Shown one piece after another: positions 26,970 to 35,605 of a DNA stretch of 64,000 bases. This stretch comes from Streptomyces sp. CNH099 (GTDB lineage: Bacteria; Actinomycetota; Actinomycetes; Streptomycetales; Streptomycetaceae), in assembly GCA_000514715.1 (NCBI GenBank), contig AZWL01000012.1, positions 62,001-126,000 on the forward strand. Reading direction: 5' to 3'. Below the pieces are notes generated by a model that worked only from the letters and a program-made list of their open reading frames with translations, was not told the DNA's origin and ran no database searches. A program made the translations under genes and the position numbers. The first letter of the stretch is position 1; every line of letters begins with the position of its first letter.

Positions 26970-27120
26970 GGGGTCCACATGTACCAGAAGCCGCCGACGG
27001 CCGGGTCCGCCTCGTCTCCGTTCCGCCTTTAGAGACTTGTCAGAAAGTCTGCGGAAGTCGCGTAAGAGCCCGGCGGTTTGGCCCTCTCTCCCCGTGCAGG
27101 CGCGTGAGACCTGCGCGAGG

Positions 27121-27160
27121 TCCGACGAGATCCGACGAGATCCGACAAGATCCGACAAGA
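27121..27160 (+). repeat. Four 10-bp direct repeats upstream of the SsgA-like gene
   Basis: TCCGACGAGA, TCCGACGAGA, TCCGACAAGA and TCCGACAAGA occur head to tail at 27121, 27131, 27141 and 27151. The last copy runs into the ribosome-binding site GAGAGG. A period of one helical turn places all copies on one face of the DNA, as for an array of regulator half-sites. It could also act in the 5' leader RNA. Confidence 0.85.
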
Positions 27161-27173
27161 GAGGTGCCACACC

Positions 27174-27644
27174 ATGCAGACCGTGGTGGAACGTGAGCTG
27201 GAGCTGCGGCTCGTGCTGTCGCCGGAGAGAAGCATCCCGGTCCCGTCCCGGCTGACGTACCGGTCGACCGACCCGTACGCCGTCCACATCAGCTTCCACA
27301 TCGGCTCGGCGGCGCCGGTGAGCTGGTCGTTCGCCCGCGAGCTGCTGGTGGAGGGGGTGTTCCGGCCGTGCGGCCACGGGGACGTGCGCGTCTGGCCGAC
27401 GAAGTCCGGGGCGGGGAGCGTCATCTGCCTGGCGCTGACGGCCTCGGACGGGGACGCGCTGATCGAGGCGCCGGCCGCGGCGGTGTCCACCTGGCTGGAG
27501 CGCACGCTGCGGGCCGTGCCCCCGGGTACGGAGACGGCGCAGCTCGGTCTGGACGAGGGGCTGCGGGAGCTGCTGGGCCCGGCGGCGCGGGACGAGTTGT
27601 GGCTGCGCGACCCGTGGCCGTCGGACGACTCCGGCGACACGTGA
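27174..27644 (+). CDS. ssgG: SsgA-like sporulation/cell-division protein (SALP), probable SsgG
   Basis: The 156-residue protein is of the actinobacterial SsgA family, which controls septum placement, cell-wall remodelling and spore release. It begins TVVERELELRLVLSPERSIPV and contains the family core FRLTYRSTDPYAV-type strand (SRLTYRSTDPYAVHISFH), WSFARELLVEGVFRPCGHGDV and VRVWPT. The C-terminal extension is longer than in SsgB. In S. coelicolor the family member in this neighbourhood (upstream of hppD) is SsgG, which guides septum site use in aerial hyphae; the symbol rests on that position. It is preceded by four 10-bp repeats. Confidence 0.82.
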   Translation: MQTVVERELELRLVLSPERSIPVPSRLTYRSTDPYAVHISFHIGSAAPVSWSFARELLVEGVFRPCGHGDVRVWPTKSGAGSVICLALTASDGDALIEAPAAAVSTWLERTLRAVPPGTETAQLGLDEGLRELLGPAARDELWLRDPWPSDDSGDT

Positions 27645-27659
27645 GCGCCGGGTGTGCCG

Positions 27660-27689
27660 GGCGGGGGCGCCGCGGGGCGTGCCCCCGCC
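27660..27689. terminator. Hairpin between convergent ssgG and the GlxA-type regulator
   Basis: GGCGGGGGC (27660-27668) pairs with GCCCCCGCC (27681-27689) over a 12-base loop, 16 bp after the SsgA-like gene stop. It is a plausible but short terminator; GC-rich chance pairing cannot be excluded. Confidence 0.45.
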
Positions 27690-27738
27690 GGTGCTGCCCC
27701 GCCCGTGGGCCCGGGGCCGGCGGGCGGTGCGCCGCCGG

Positions 27739-28830
27739 TTACGCCGCCGTCTCCGTCGTCTCAGCCGTCTCAGCCGTCTCCACCGCGCCCGCCGCGCCCG
27801 CCGGCAGCTGTCCCGGGCCGCGGAACGTGCCGCGGTACGCGGTCGGCGAGACGCCCAGCGCCGCGTGCAGGTGCTGCCGCAGCGACGCCGCCGTGCCGAA
27901 GCCCGCGTCGGCCGCGACCCGGTCGATGCCGCGGTCGGTCTCCTCCAGCAGCTGGCGCGCCCGCTCCACGCGCTGCCGGGTGAGCCACTGCAGCGGCGTC
28001 AGGCCCGTCTCCTCGCGGAACCGGCGGCTGAAGGTCCGTACGCTCATCGACTCCCGCGCGGCCAGCTCGCGCAGGGCGACGGGCCGGTCGAGGTGCGCCA
28101 GCGCCCAGGCGCGGGCCCGGCCGGTGGTGGTCAGCTCCGGCTCGGCGACCGGCCGGGGCACGTACTGGGCCTGGCCGCCGTCGCGGTGCGGGGGCACGAC
28201 GGTGCGGCGGGCCACGTCGGCCGCGACGGCGGCGCCGTGGTCGGTGCGGATCATGTGCAGGCACAGGTCGATGCCGGCGGCCTCGCCCGCGGAGGTGAGG
28301 ACGCCGCGGTCCTCGGTGTAGAGGACGTCGGGCTGGAGCCGTACGGCGGGGAAGCGGCGGCGGAACAGCTCGGCGGACTTCCAGTGCGTCGTGGCCCGCC
28401 GCCCGTCGAGCAGGCCCACGGCGGCGAGCACGAACGCGCCGGTGCAGACGGACGCGACGCGCGCTTCGGGGCGTACCCGCGCGAGGGCCGCCCGCAGCGC
28501 GGGCGACGGCTCGCCGTGCCCGGTGCCGTCCGGGGCGCCCTCCAGGGCGTCCGCGGCGTGCGACGCGGGCACCACCACGGACCCGGCGTCGTCCAGCGCT
28601 TCGGGGCCGTGCCCGACGTGCACGGTGAAGTCGGCGTCGGTACGCACCGGGCCGGGCCGCAGCGCGCAGGTGACGACCTCGTACAGCGGCCGCCCCGCGG
28701 TCTCGGCGGAGCCGAACAGCTGGTGGACGAGGCCGAGTTCGAGGGGCATGACGCCGTCCCGTACGAGGACGGCGACGCGGTGCGGCGGGCCGGTGGCGGC
28801 GCCGGCGGCGTTCTTCGGGGAGCCGGTCAT
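27739..28830 (-). CDS. GlxA/AraC family transcriptional regulator with DJ-1/PfpI-like domain
   Basis: The 363-residue regulator has an N-terminal DJ-1/PfpI-like domain (residues ~18-190, with the nucleophile-elbow motif VCTGAFVLAAVGLL) and a C-terminal AraC double helix-turn-helix (ALRELAARESMSVRTFSRRF and IDRVAADAGFGTAASLRQH). The DJ-1 cysteine is present (CTGAF). Such GlxA-type proteins sense unknown small molecules. The last residues are a microsatellite-like ETAETAETTETAA run. It is divergent from an IclR regulator across 307 bp. Target genes cannot be named. Confidence 0.88.
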   Translation of the reverse strand: MTGSPKNAAGAATGPPHRVAVLVRDGVMPLELGLVHQLFGSAETAGRPLYEVVTCALRPGPVRTDADFTVHVGHGPEALDDAGSVVVPASHAADALEGAPDGTGHGEPSPALRAALARVRPEARVASVCTGAFVLAAVGLLDGRRATTHWKSAELFRRRFPAVRLQPDVLYTEDRGVLTSAGEAAGIDLCLHMIRTDHGAAVAADVARRTVVPPHRDGGQAQYVPRPVAEPELTTTGRARAWALAHLDRPVALRELAARESMSVRTFSRRFREETGLTPLQWLTRQRVERARQLLEETDRGIDRVAADAGFGTAASLRQHLHAALGVSPTAYRGTFRGPGQLPAGAAGAVETAETAETTETAA

Positions 28831-29137
28831 GGCACGATTCTTTCATGTAGGTTAATCCGGCCATTCACGGTCATTGCGCAGCGCGCAACGGTCGCGCGCG
28901 GCGCCCGGCGCAGAAGATCCTGACCGGATTCTGGACGGGGTCTTCCGCTGAGCGGTGCCGCTCGCTAGGTTGCCGGACACCCCCGCTGCGGAGGCGGAGG
29001 CGGGGCTGAAGAGTTCCGCGGCAGAGCCGCCGTGGAACGACAGCCGGTGCCACCTGCGACCGGCGGCTCGCACGCCGGTGCTGCACGGGACAGGTGCACC
29101 GGCGCGGGAAGGGCCGCACATCACTTGAGGAGGCGGC
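28831..29137. promoter_or_regulatory. Divergent promoter region between GlxA- and IclR-type regulators
   Basis: This 307-bp stretch has no gene. It contains the palindrome TTGCGC-AGC-GCGCAA at 28874-28888, which is a credible regulator site, and a looser inverted repeat around 28911-28933 (CAGAAGATCC and GGATTCTG). Both could serve autoregulation of one or other flanking regulator. The IclR gene has TTGAGGAGG as ribosome-binding site at its end. Confidence 0.5.
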
Positions 29138-29797
29138 GTGCCCGCAGAGACCTCCCAGACCCTCGACCGTGGACTCCGCGTGCTGAAGCTGCTCGCCGAC
29201 ACCGACCACGGCCTGACCGTCACCGAGCTGTCGCACAAGCTCGGCGTGAACCGCACCGTCGTGTACCGCCTGCTCGCCACCCTGGAACAGCACGCCCTCG
29301 TCCGCCGCGACCTCGGCGGCCGGGCGCGGGTCGGGCTCGGGGTGCTGCGGCTGGGCCGGCAGGTGCACCCCCTGGTACGGGAGGCGGCGCTGCCGGCGCT
29401 GCGCTCGCTCGCCGAGGACGTCGGCGCCACGGCGCACCTCACGCTCGTCGACGGCAGCGAGGCGCTGGCCGTCGCGGTCGTCGAGCCCAGCTGGACCGAC
29501 TACCACGTCGCCTACCGCGCCGGCTTCCGGCACGCGCTGGACCAGGGCGCGGCGGGGCGGGCGATACTCAAGGGCCGCGGCCTCGGCCCGGGCGCCGGCG
29601 AGAACGACGCCGAGCTGGCGCTGGCCCTGACCCACGGCGAGCTGGAGGCGGGCGCGAGCGGGGCGGCGGCGCCGCTGCTGGGGGTGTCCGGGATAGAGGG
29701 CAGCGTGGGCGTGGTGATGCTGCACGAGATCGTGCCCGGCGAGGTGGGCCCGCGGGTGGTCTCGGCGGCGCGGGAGGTCGCCCGGGCGCTGCGCTGA
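29138..29797 (+). CDS. IclR family transcriptional regulator
   Basis: The 219-residue regulator has an N-terminal winged helix (QTLDRGLRVLKLLAD, then TVTELSHKLGVNRTVVYRLLATLEQ) and a C-terminal IclR effector domain. The effector domain is short for the family (usual full length ~250). HLTLVDGSEALAVAVVEP and HALDQGAAGRAIL, the pocket-forming segments, are present. GTG 29138 follows GAGGAGG. IclR proteins typically control catabolism of aromatic or organic acids; no target is adjacent on this strand. Confidence 0.87.
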   Translation: MPAETSQTLDRGLRVLKLLADTDHGLTVTELSHKLGVNRTVVYRLLATLEQHALVRRDLGGRARVGLGVLRLGRQVHPLVREAALPALRSLAEDVGATAHLTLVDGSEALAVAVVEPSWTDYHVAYRAGFRHALDQGAAGRAILKGRGLGPGAGENDAELALALTHGELEAGASGAAAPLLGVSGIEGSVGVVMLHEIVPGEVGPRVVSAAREVARALR

Positions 29798-30197
29798 GCG
29801 TTGCGCTGTGCCCGCGCGGGCACGGCGTGACCGGCGGGGACCGGCGGACCGGCACAGCACGGCGTGGCATGTGCGGAGACATGCGACGCGAGACGGCCGT
29901 CGCGGAAGCGCGGCGTCGCCGATGCGGCAGGGCTCGTACGCACCGAACGGCCCACGTGCCCACGCGAGAACGACCGGCCGCGCGGGTCCGCGGCCCTCCG
30001 TGCAGGGGAACGCACGGTCCGTCCGCGGCGCCCCCACGCCTGCCCCGGCGGCTTCGCCGCGGGGCGACCGCGGCGCGGCGAAGCCGCCGCCGGCACCCCG
30101 CAGCCCTCCCGTACGGCCCGCCCCGCCCATCCCGCACAGGGCCACCCGGCGAGGATCCCGCGGCGCCCGCCCCGCGCGGGCACCGTAGATTGGAGCC
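29798..30197. other. 400-bp intergenic region with a long inverted repeat
   Basis: No credible gene: the open frames here have Arg/Pro/Ala composition typical of non-coding GC-rich DNA. It contains an exact 14-bp inverted repeat, 30047-30060 and 30075-30088, with a 14-base loop, which may terminate IclR transcription. TAGATT and GGAG just before 30198 look like the promoter and ribosome-binding site of the next gene. Confidence 0.5.
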
Positions 30198-30968
30198 GTG
30201 CGCTCTCGTCGTGTGACCCTCGCGCTCGCCGCGGTGCCCGTGGCCGGGCTGCTCGCCGCCGCGGCGTTCGCCCCGCTGCCGTTCTCGCTCGCCCAGCCCG
30301 GGATGACCGCCGACGTGCTCGGCGAGCACAGCGGCGACCCCGTGATCTCCGTCTCCGGGGCGGAGCAGCACCCCACCCGGGGCGAGTTGCGGATGACGAC
30401 GATCGCGGCGACCGGCCCCGAGGTCTCGCTGCGGGTCGCGGACATCGCCTCCGGCTGGTTCGCCACCGACGAGGCCGTGATGCCCAGGGACGCGGTGTAC
30501 CCCGTGGGCGACTCGAAGAAGGAGATCCGGGAGTACAACGCGGAGCAGATGCGGGAGTCCCAGAACACCGCCGTCACCGCCGCCCTGCGCCACCTCGGCC
30601 GCGACCCGGACGGGGTCGACGTCGAGCTGCGCCTCACCGACGTCGGCGGGCCCAGCGCCGGGCTGTTCTTCGCCCTGGGGATCGTCGACAAGCTGACCCC
30701 CGGGGACCTGACGGGCGGCGAGGTCATCGCCGGTACGGGCACGATCGAGCCGGACGGCACCGTCGGCCCGGTCGGCGGCGTGGCGCTGAAGACGCAGGCC
30801 GCGAAGCGCGACGGCGCGACGGTGTTCCTGGTGCCGGAGGCGGAGTGCGGCGACGCGGAGTCGGAGCTGCCGGAGGGGCTGCGGCTGGTGCCGGTGGCGG
30901 AGCTGTCGGACGCGGTGGCGTCGCTGGAGGCGCTGTCGTCGGGCGACGGCGACGTACCGGGCTGCTGA
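30198..30968 (+). CDS. Membrane-anchored S16 (Lon-like) serine protease domain protein
   Basis: The 256-residue protein has an N-terminal signal anchor (VTLALAAVPVAGLLAAAAFAPL) and an extracytoplasmic domain ending in the Lon proteolytic fold. The Ser-Lys dyad is visible: serine in DVGGPSAGLFFALGIVD and lysine in GGVALKTQAAKRDGATVFLVP. The related YlbL/SdrC-type proteins carry a PDZ domain between anchor and protease. Here that interval (~residues 30-125) is short and shows no clear PDZ GLG-type loop. Probably a cell-surface quality-control protease. GTG 30198 has GGAG immediately upstream. Confidence 0.85.
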   Translation: MRSRRVTLALAAVPVAGLLAAAAFAPLPFSLAQPGMTADVLGEHSGDPVISVSGAEQHPTRGELRMTTIAATGPEVSLRVADIASGWFATDEAVMPRDAVYPVGDSKKEIREYNAEQMRESQNTAVTAALRHLGRDPDGVDVELRLTDVGGPSAGLFFALGIVDKLTPGDLTGGEVIAGTGTIEPDGTVGPVGGVALKTQAAKRDGATVFLVPEAECGDAESELPEGLRLVPVAELSDAVASLEALSSGDGDVPGC

Positions 30969-31055
30969 CGGCCCGGGCCCCGGACCGGGGCGTACGGCCC
31001 GTACGCCCGCGGAATTCGGATGCGGTCCGTACGCGGTCTCCCTAGGTTGGCGGGT

Positions 31056-31562
31056 GTGGAACCGCTCGACGAGAAACAGATCCGTACGTCCTTCGTGAAC
31101 TGCACCAAAGGCGACGCCGGCCGGCTCAGGCTGCCGCTCGACTTCGCCGCGCTGCCCTGGGCGGACCTGGACTTCCTCGGCTGGGTGGACCCGGGCGCCC
31201 CGCTCCGCGCGCACCTCGTCGTCCCCCGCCCGGACGGGCCCCTCGGGATCGCCCTGCGCGTACCGGCGGCGGGCCGCGCGAGCGCCGTGCGGTCCCGCAT
31301 GTGCCAGCTCTGCCTGACCGCGCACGCCGCCTCCGGCGTCCGCCTGCTCGCCGCCCCGCTGGCGGGCGCGCGCGGGCGGCGGGGCAACACGGTCGGCGTG
31401 TACGTGTGCGCAGACCTCGCCTGCTCCCTCTACCTGCGCGGCAGGCGGCAGCCGAAGCTGCGGACCGTGCCCCAGGAGGAGTCGCTGACCGAGGCGGAGC
31501 GGGTCGCGCGGATGCGGGGCAACCTGGAGGACTTCGTGGCGAAGGTCACGGCCGGCTCGTAG
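31056..31562 (+). CDS. FBP-domain protein (elongation factor G-binding, treble-clef zinc finger)
   Basis: The 168-residue protein resembles the C-terminal FBP domain of EF-G-binding proteins (FusB/FusC relatives). It carries two CxxC-like pairs, RMCQLCLTAH and VCADLACSLYLRG, that form the four-cysteine treble clef. FusB-type proteins free EF-G from stalled, fusidic-acid-bound ribosomes; the full N-terminal helical domain of FusB is reduced here. GTG 31056 is preferred: TAGGTT lies ~11 bp upstream, suggesting leaderless expression. The last 17 bp overlap the convergent AsnC gene. Confidence 0.78.
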   Translation: MEPLDEKQIRTSFVNCTKGDAGRLRLPLDFAALPWADLDFLGWVDPGAPLRAHLVVPRPDGPLGIALRVPAAGRASAVRSRMCQLCLTAHAASGVRLLAAPLAGARGRRGNTVGVYVCADLACSLYLRGRRQPKLRTVPQEESLTEAERVARMRGNLEDFVAKVTAGS

Positions 31563-32040
31563 GGCCGCCGTCCGGGCCGCCGTCCGCGGCCTGCCGCACC
31601 AGCGGCACGATCCGCAGCGGAACCGGGTTCTCCATCACGATCGCCGTCGACGCGCGCACGATGCCGTCGAAGCCCACCACCAGGTCGATGACCCGCTGCA
31701 GGTCGGCGTTCGACCGCGCCACCAGCCGGCACAGCATGTCGCCGTGCCCGGTGATCGTGTGCAGCTCCAGCACCTCCGGTACCCCGGCGAGATGGCTGCG
31801 TACGTCCGTGCCCTGGCCCTGCTTGATCTCCAGGGTGGCGAACGCGGTCACCGGGTAGCCCAGGGCCGCCGGGTCGACGTCGGGGCCGAAGCCGCGGATG
31901 ACGCCGCCGGACCGCAGCCGGTCCAGCCGGGCCTGGGTGGTGCCGCGGGCGACGCCGAGGCGGCGGCTGGCCTCCAGCACGCCTATGCGCGGCTCGTTGG
32001 CGAGCAGCTCCAGCAGCCGGCCGTCGAGCTGATCGATCAT
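31546..32040 (-). CDS. Lrp/AsnC family regulator (HpdR-like)
   Basis: The 164-residue regulator has an N-terminal winged helix (DQLDGRLLELLANEPRIGVLE and SRRLGVARGTTQARLDRLRS) and a C-terminal RAM effector domain (TAFATLEIKQGQG, MLCRLVARSNADLQRVID). It is divergent from hppD across 124 bp. In S. coelicolor the equivalent gene represses hppD and responds to tyrosine-pathway intermediates, so the same job is likely. The start at 32040 follows GAGGAG. Its 3' end overlaps the FBP gene. Confidence 0.9.
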   Translation of the reverse strand: MIDQLDGRLLELLANEPRIGVLEASRRLGVARGTTQARLDRLRSGGVIRGFGPDVDPAALGYPVTAFATLEIKQGQGTDVRSHLAGVPEVLELHTITGHGDMLCRLVARSNADLQRVIDLVVGFDGIVRASTAIVMENPVPLRIVPLVRQAADGGPDGGPTSRP

Positions 32041-32164
32041 CTCGCGGTCTCCTCGTTGGTCAGCTTGTACAGATAGCCCGGCGCACACCGAGCCTCACCG
32101 GTCATTCTGTCCAGTAATTTCGGCAACTATTGCACACCTTGCCAACCGGAGAGACCCTTTGAGC

Positions 32165-33310
32165 ATGACCGAGACCATTGATCAGCCCGCTCCGCAGACC
32201 CGGCAGGACGACCCCTTCCCGGTGCAGGGGATGGACGCCGTGGTGTTCGCGGTCGGCAACGCCAAGCAGGCCGCCCACTACTACTCCACGGCATTCGGCA
32301 TGAAGCTGGTCGCGTACTCCGGACCGGAGAACGGCAGCCGCGAGACGGCCAGTTACGTCCTGGAGAACGGCGCCGCCCGTTTCGTCTTCACCTCCGTCAT
32401 CAAGGCCGCCACCGACCGCGGCCGCTTCCTCGACGCGCACGTCGCCGAGCACGGTGACGGCGTCGTCGACCTCGCCCTGCGGGTCCCCGACGCCCGCGCC
32501 GCCTACGCGCACGCGGTGGCCCGGGGCGCCACGGGGCTGGAGGAGCCGTACGAGCTGAAGGACGAGCACGGCACCGTGGTGCTCGCCGCCATCGCGACGT
32601 ACGGCCAGACCCGCCACACCCTCGTCGAGCGCACCGGCTACGACGGCCCGTACCTGCCGGGCTACGCGGCCGCCGAGCCGATGGTCACCCCGCCCGCGCA
32701 GCGCACGTTCCAGGCCGTGGACCACTGCGTCGGCAACGTCGAACTCGGGAAGATGGACGAGTGGGTGGCCTTCTACAACAAGGTCATGGGCTTCACGAAC
32801 ATGAAGGAGTTCGTGGGCGACGACATCGCCACCGAGTACTCCGCGCTCATGTCGAAGGTCGTCGCCGACGGCACCCTGAAGGTCAAGTTCCCGATCAACG
32901 AGCCGGCGCCCGGCAAGAAGAAGTCCCAGATCGACGAGTACCTGGAGTACTACAACTCCCCCGGCGTGCAGCACATCGCGCTGGCCACGAACGACATCGT
33001 GAGCACGGTGCGGACCATGCGCGCGGCCGGCGTCGCCTTCCTCGGCGTGCCGGACGCGTACTACGACACCCTCGGCGAGTGGGTCGGCGACACCCGCGTG
33101 CCGATCGAGGAGCTGCGGGAGTTGAAGATCCTCGCCGACCGCGACGAGGACGGCTACCTGCTGCAGATCTTCACCAAGCCGGTGCAGGACCGGCCCACGG
33201 TGTTCTTCGAGATCATCGAGCGGCACGGCTCGATGGGCTTCGGCAAGGGCAACTTCAAGGCGCTGTTCGAGGCCATCGAGCGCGAGCAGGACAAGCGCGG
33301 CAACCTCTGA
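32165..33310 (+). CDS. hppD: 4-Hydroxyphenylpyruvate dioxygenase
   Basis: The 381-residue Fe(II) dioxygenase converts 4-hydroxyphenylpyruvate to homogentisate in tyrosine breakdown. With ATG 32165 as start the iron ligands fall at H187 (AVDHCVGN), H270 (VQHIALATND) and E349 (FFEIIER), exactly the numbering of the S. avermitilis enzyme. This confirms the start and excludes TTG 32159. The C-terminal helix GFGKGNFKALFEAIEREQ that gates the site is intact. It is controlled by the divergent AsnC gene. Homogentisate also feeds ochronotic pigment. Confidence 0.96.
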   Translation: MTETIDQPAPQTRQDDPFPVQGMDAVVFAVGNAKQAAHYYSTAFGMKLVAYSGPENGSRETASYVLENGAARFVFTSVIKAATDRGRFLDAHVAEHGDGVVDLALRVPDARAAYAHAVARGATGLEEPYELKDEHGTVVLAAIATYGQTRHTLVERTGYDGPYLPGYAAAEPMVTPPAQRTFQAVDHCVGNVELGKMDEWVAFYNKVMGFTNMKEFVGDDIATEYSALMSKVVADGTLKVKFPINEPAPGKKKSQIDEYLEYYNSPGVQHIALATNDIVSTVRTMRAAGVAFLGVPDAYYDTLGEWVGDTRVPIEELRELKILADRDEDGYLLQIFTKPVQDRPTVFFEIIERHGSMGFGKGNFKALFEAIEREQDKRGNL

Positions 33311-33382
33311 GCACCGGCTGACCCCCACCCGTTTCCCGACCCCGGCTCGACCATTCCGCGACCGGGATGATACGCAACTGTG

Positions 33383-35506
33383 ATGCGTATCGAGCGGAAG
33401 CAGCAGGAGGCTGCGCGAGAGACCGAACAAGACGAGCGCCGGCGCCCGGCGTTCCGCCCCGACGTGGAGGGCCTGCGGGCGGTGGCGCTCGGCCTGGTGC
33501 TCTTCTACCACGCGGGCGTCCCGCAGCTGGCCGGGGGCTACGTCGGCGTGGACGTCTTCTTCGTCGTCTCCGGGTTCCTCATCACCGGCCTGCTGCTGCG
33601 CGAGGCGGAGCGGCAGGGCACCGTGTCGCTGCTGCGCTTCTACGGCCGCCGCGCCCGGCGGCTGCTGCCCGCCGCCGCGGTCGTGGTGCTGGCCGTGTGC
33701 GTGGCGGCGGTGCAGTGGATGCCGCCGCTGGAGCGGAGGAACGTCGCGGAGGACGCGGTGGGCGCGGCGCTGTACGCCACGAACTGGCAGCAGGCGGGGC
33801 GGGCCGTCGACTACTCGGCGGAGGACGCGGCGCCCAGCCCGCTGCAGCACTACTGGTCGCTGGCGGTGGAGGAGCAGTTCTACCTGGTCTGGCCGCTGCT
33901 GGTGCTGGCGGTGCTGTGGTCGCTGCGGGCGGGGCGCGGGGGCCGCGCGGGCCGCTTCGGGCTGCGGGCGCGGCTGGCGGTGACGCTCGGGGCGCTGGCC
34001 GCGGTGTCGTTCGTGCACGCGGTGCGGCTGAGCGCCGAGGAGGCCGGGGTCGCGTACTTCTCGACGTTCACCCGCGGCTGGGAGCTGGCCGCCGGCGGGC
34101 TCCTCGCCCTCGTCCCCGCCGCCGCCTGGCGCCGCGTGCTGCCCGGCACGGGCCCGCACAGGTCCGCGGCCGGGCTCGCCGCCGGTGCGCTGGCGGCGGC
34201 CGGGCTGGCGGCCGTCGCGTACGCCGGGCTGCGGTTCGACGACGCCACCGCCTTCCCGGGCCCGTGGGGCCTGCTGCCGGTGCTGGGCACCGTCGCGGTG
34301 ATCGCCGCCGGCTGCGGGGCCGCCGTGCACCCCGTCGCCCGGGTGCTGTCGGTCCCGCCGCTGCGCTACGCCGGGCGGATCTCGTACTCCTGGTACCTGT
34401 GGCACTGGCCGGCCGTCATCTTCGTACCCCTCGCCCTCGACCGCGAGCTGTCCATCCGCTGGATGGTCGTCGTGGTCGCCGCCGCCGCGCTGCCCGCGGC
34501 GCTCACGCACCGGCTGGTGGAGGAGCCCGTACGCCGCGCCCGCGCCCTGTTCCCCACCCCCCGCGCCCTCGCCGTCGGCGCCACCTGCACCGCCGCGACC
34601 GTGCTGGTCGCGACCGGCTCCTGGGTGACCACCCCGACGGTCGCGCTCGCCTCCCCCGAGCAGGCCCGCGGCGCCGCGGCCCTCGCCGACGAGGAGCAGC
34701 CCCAGAAGGCCGCGAAGGCCCTGCGCCCGCTGCCCGAGCAGGCCGTCGACGACCGCGGCAAGGTCCACGACGACGGCTGCCTGGCCGAGAAGCAGGAGAC
34801 CGAGTCCGGGGACTGCGTGTACGGGGACGAGGGCGGCGACGAGACCGTGGTCCTCTTCGGCGACTCGCACGCCATGCAGTACGCGCCCGCGCTGGAGAAG
34901 GTCACAGAACGGCGCGGCCTGCGCCTGGTCACGCTCACGAAGGCGGGCTGCACCCCGGCGCAGGTCACCGTCTTCAACAGCGGGCTGAAGCGCGCGTACA
35001 CCGAGTGCGACGAGTGGCGCGAGAACGCCCTGGAGCGCATCGGCGACGAGAGCCCGGCGCTGGTCATCACCGGCACGCGGGACGCGAAGACCGTCATGGA
35101 GGACGGCCGGCGGCTCAGCGCCGAGGAGGGCGCGCGGGCCCACCAGCAGGGCTACGAGAAGACCCTGGACGACCTCCTCGGCACCGGCGCCACCGTCATG
35201 ACCCTCGCCGACAACCCCTACCCGCCCGAGGACATCCCCTCCTGCGTCTCCGGCTCCTTCAGGGATCTGGAGGACTGCGCGTTCCCGGAGTCCGACGGGT
35301 ACAAGTACGAGCCGGTGAGCACGCGCGCGAACGCGAAGTACGACGAGGTCGGGCTCATCGACCCCAAGCCGGTGATGTGCAAGGACGGCACGTGCCCGGC
35401 GGTGATCGGGAACGTCATCGTGTACCGCGGCGGGGCGCACATCACGGCCTCGTACATGGAGACGCTGACGGACTGGCTGGACGCGCAGCTGCCGCGGGAG
35501 GTGTGA
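33383..35506 (+). CDS. Acyltransferase-3/SGNH fusion (OatA-like O-acyltransferase)
   Basis: The 707-residue membrane protein has an N-terminal acyltransferase-3 domain: FRPDVEGLRAVALGLVLFYHAG carries the catalytic histidine, GGYVGVDVFFVVSGFLITGLLL and FYGRRARRLLPAA are the next blocks, with about ten helices and SYSWYLWHWPAV near residue 335. The C-terminal extracytoplasmic SGNH hydrolase-like domain has GDSHAM (S495) and a late histidine (H686) in GGAHITASY. OatA-type enzymes pass acetyl groups across the membrane to peptidoglycan or wall polymers. GTG 33380 is an alternative start. A GATGAT box just upstream suggests near-leaderless expression. Confidence 0.9.
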   Translation: MRIERKQQEAARETEQDERRRPAFRPDVEGLRAVALGLVLFYHAGVPQLAGGYVGVDVFFVVSGFLITGLLLREAERQGTVSLLRFYGRRARRLLPAAAVVVLAVCVAAVQWMPPLERRNVAEDAVGAALYATNWQQAGRAVDYSAEDAAPSPLQHYWSLAVEEQFYLVWPLLVLAVLWSLRAGRGGRAGRFGLRARLAVTLGALAAVSFVHAVRLSAEEAGVAYFSTFTRGWELAAGGLLALVPAAAWRRVLPGTGPHRSAAGLAAGALAAAGLAAVAYAGLRFDDATAFPGPWGLLPVLGTVAVIAAGCGAAVHPVARVLSVPPLRYAGRISYSWYLWHWPAVIFVPLALDRELSIRWMVVVVAAAALPAALTHRLVEEPVRRARALFPTPRALAVGATCTAATVLVATGSWVTTPTVALASPEQARGAAALADEEQPQKAAKALRPLPEQAVDDRGKVHDDGCLAEKQETESGDCVYGDEGGDETVVLFGDSHAMQYAPALEKVTERRGLRLVTLTKAGCTPAQVTVFNSGLKRAYTECDEWRENALERIGDESPALVITGTRDAKTVMEDGRRLSAEEGARAHQQGYEKTLDDLLGTGATVMTLADNPYPPEDIPSCVSGSFRDLEDCAFPESDGYKYEPVSTRANAKYDEVGLIDPKPVMCKDGTCPAVIGNVIVYRGGAHITASYMETLTDWLDAQLPREV

Positions 35507-35605
35507 GGCGGCGGGGCCTCCCGGCGGGGGTCCGCGGCGGGGGTCCCCCGGCGGGGTCCCCCTCGCGGGGTTCCGCGGCGGGGGGAGCCGTTGCAGGCTG
35601 GAGCC
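35507..35605 (+). repeat. Degenerate G/C repeat cluster between acyltransferase and oxidase genes
   Basis: Four variants of a ~15-bp unit (CGGCGGGGGTCC, CGGCGGGGGTCCCC, CGGCGGGGTCCCC, TCGCGGGGTTCC) lie in a row within about 75 bp before the next start. They can fold into alternative hairpins and may end the acyltransferase transcript. A chance GC-rich run is also possible. Confidence 0.4.

Noticed and set aside
29798..30197. Small genes in the IclR to S16-protease gap
   Set aside because: The open frames have no ribosome-binding sites and only Arg/Pro/Ala-rich low-complexity sequence.
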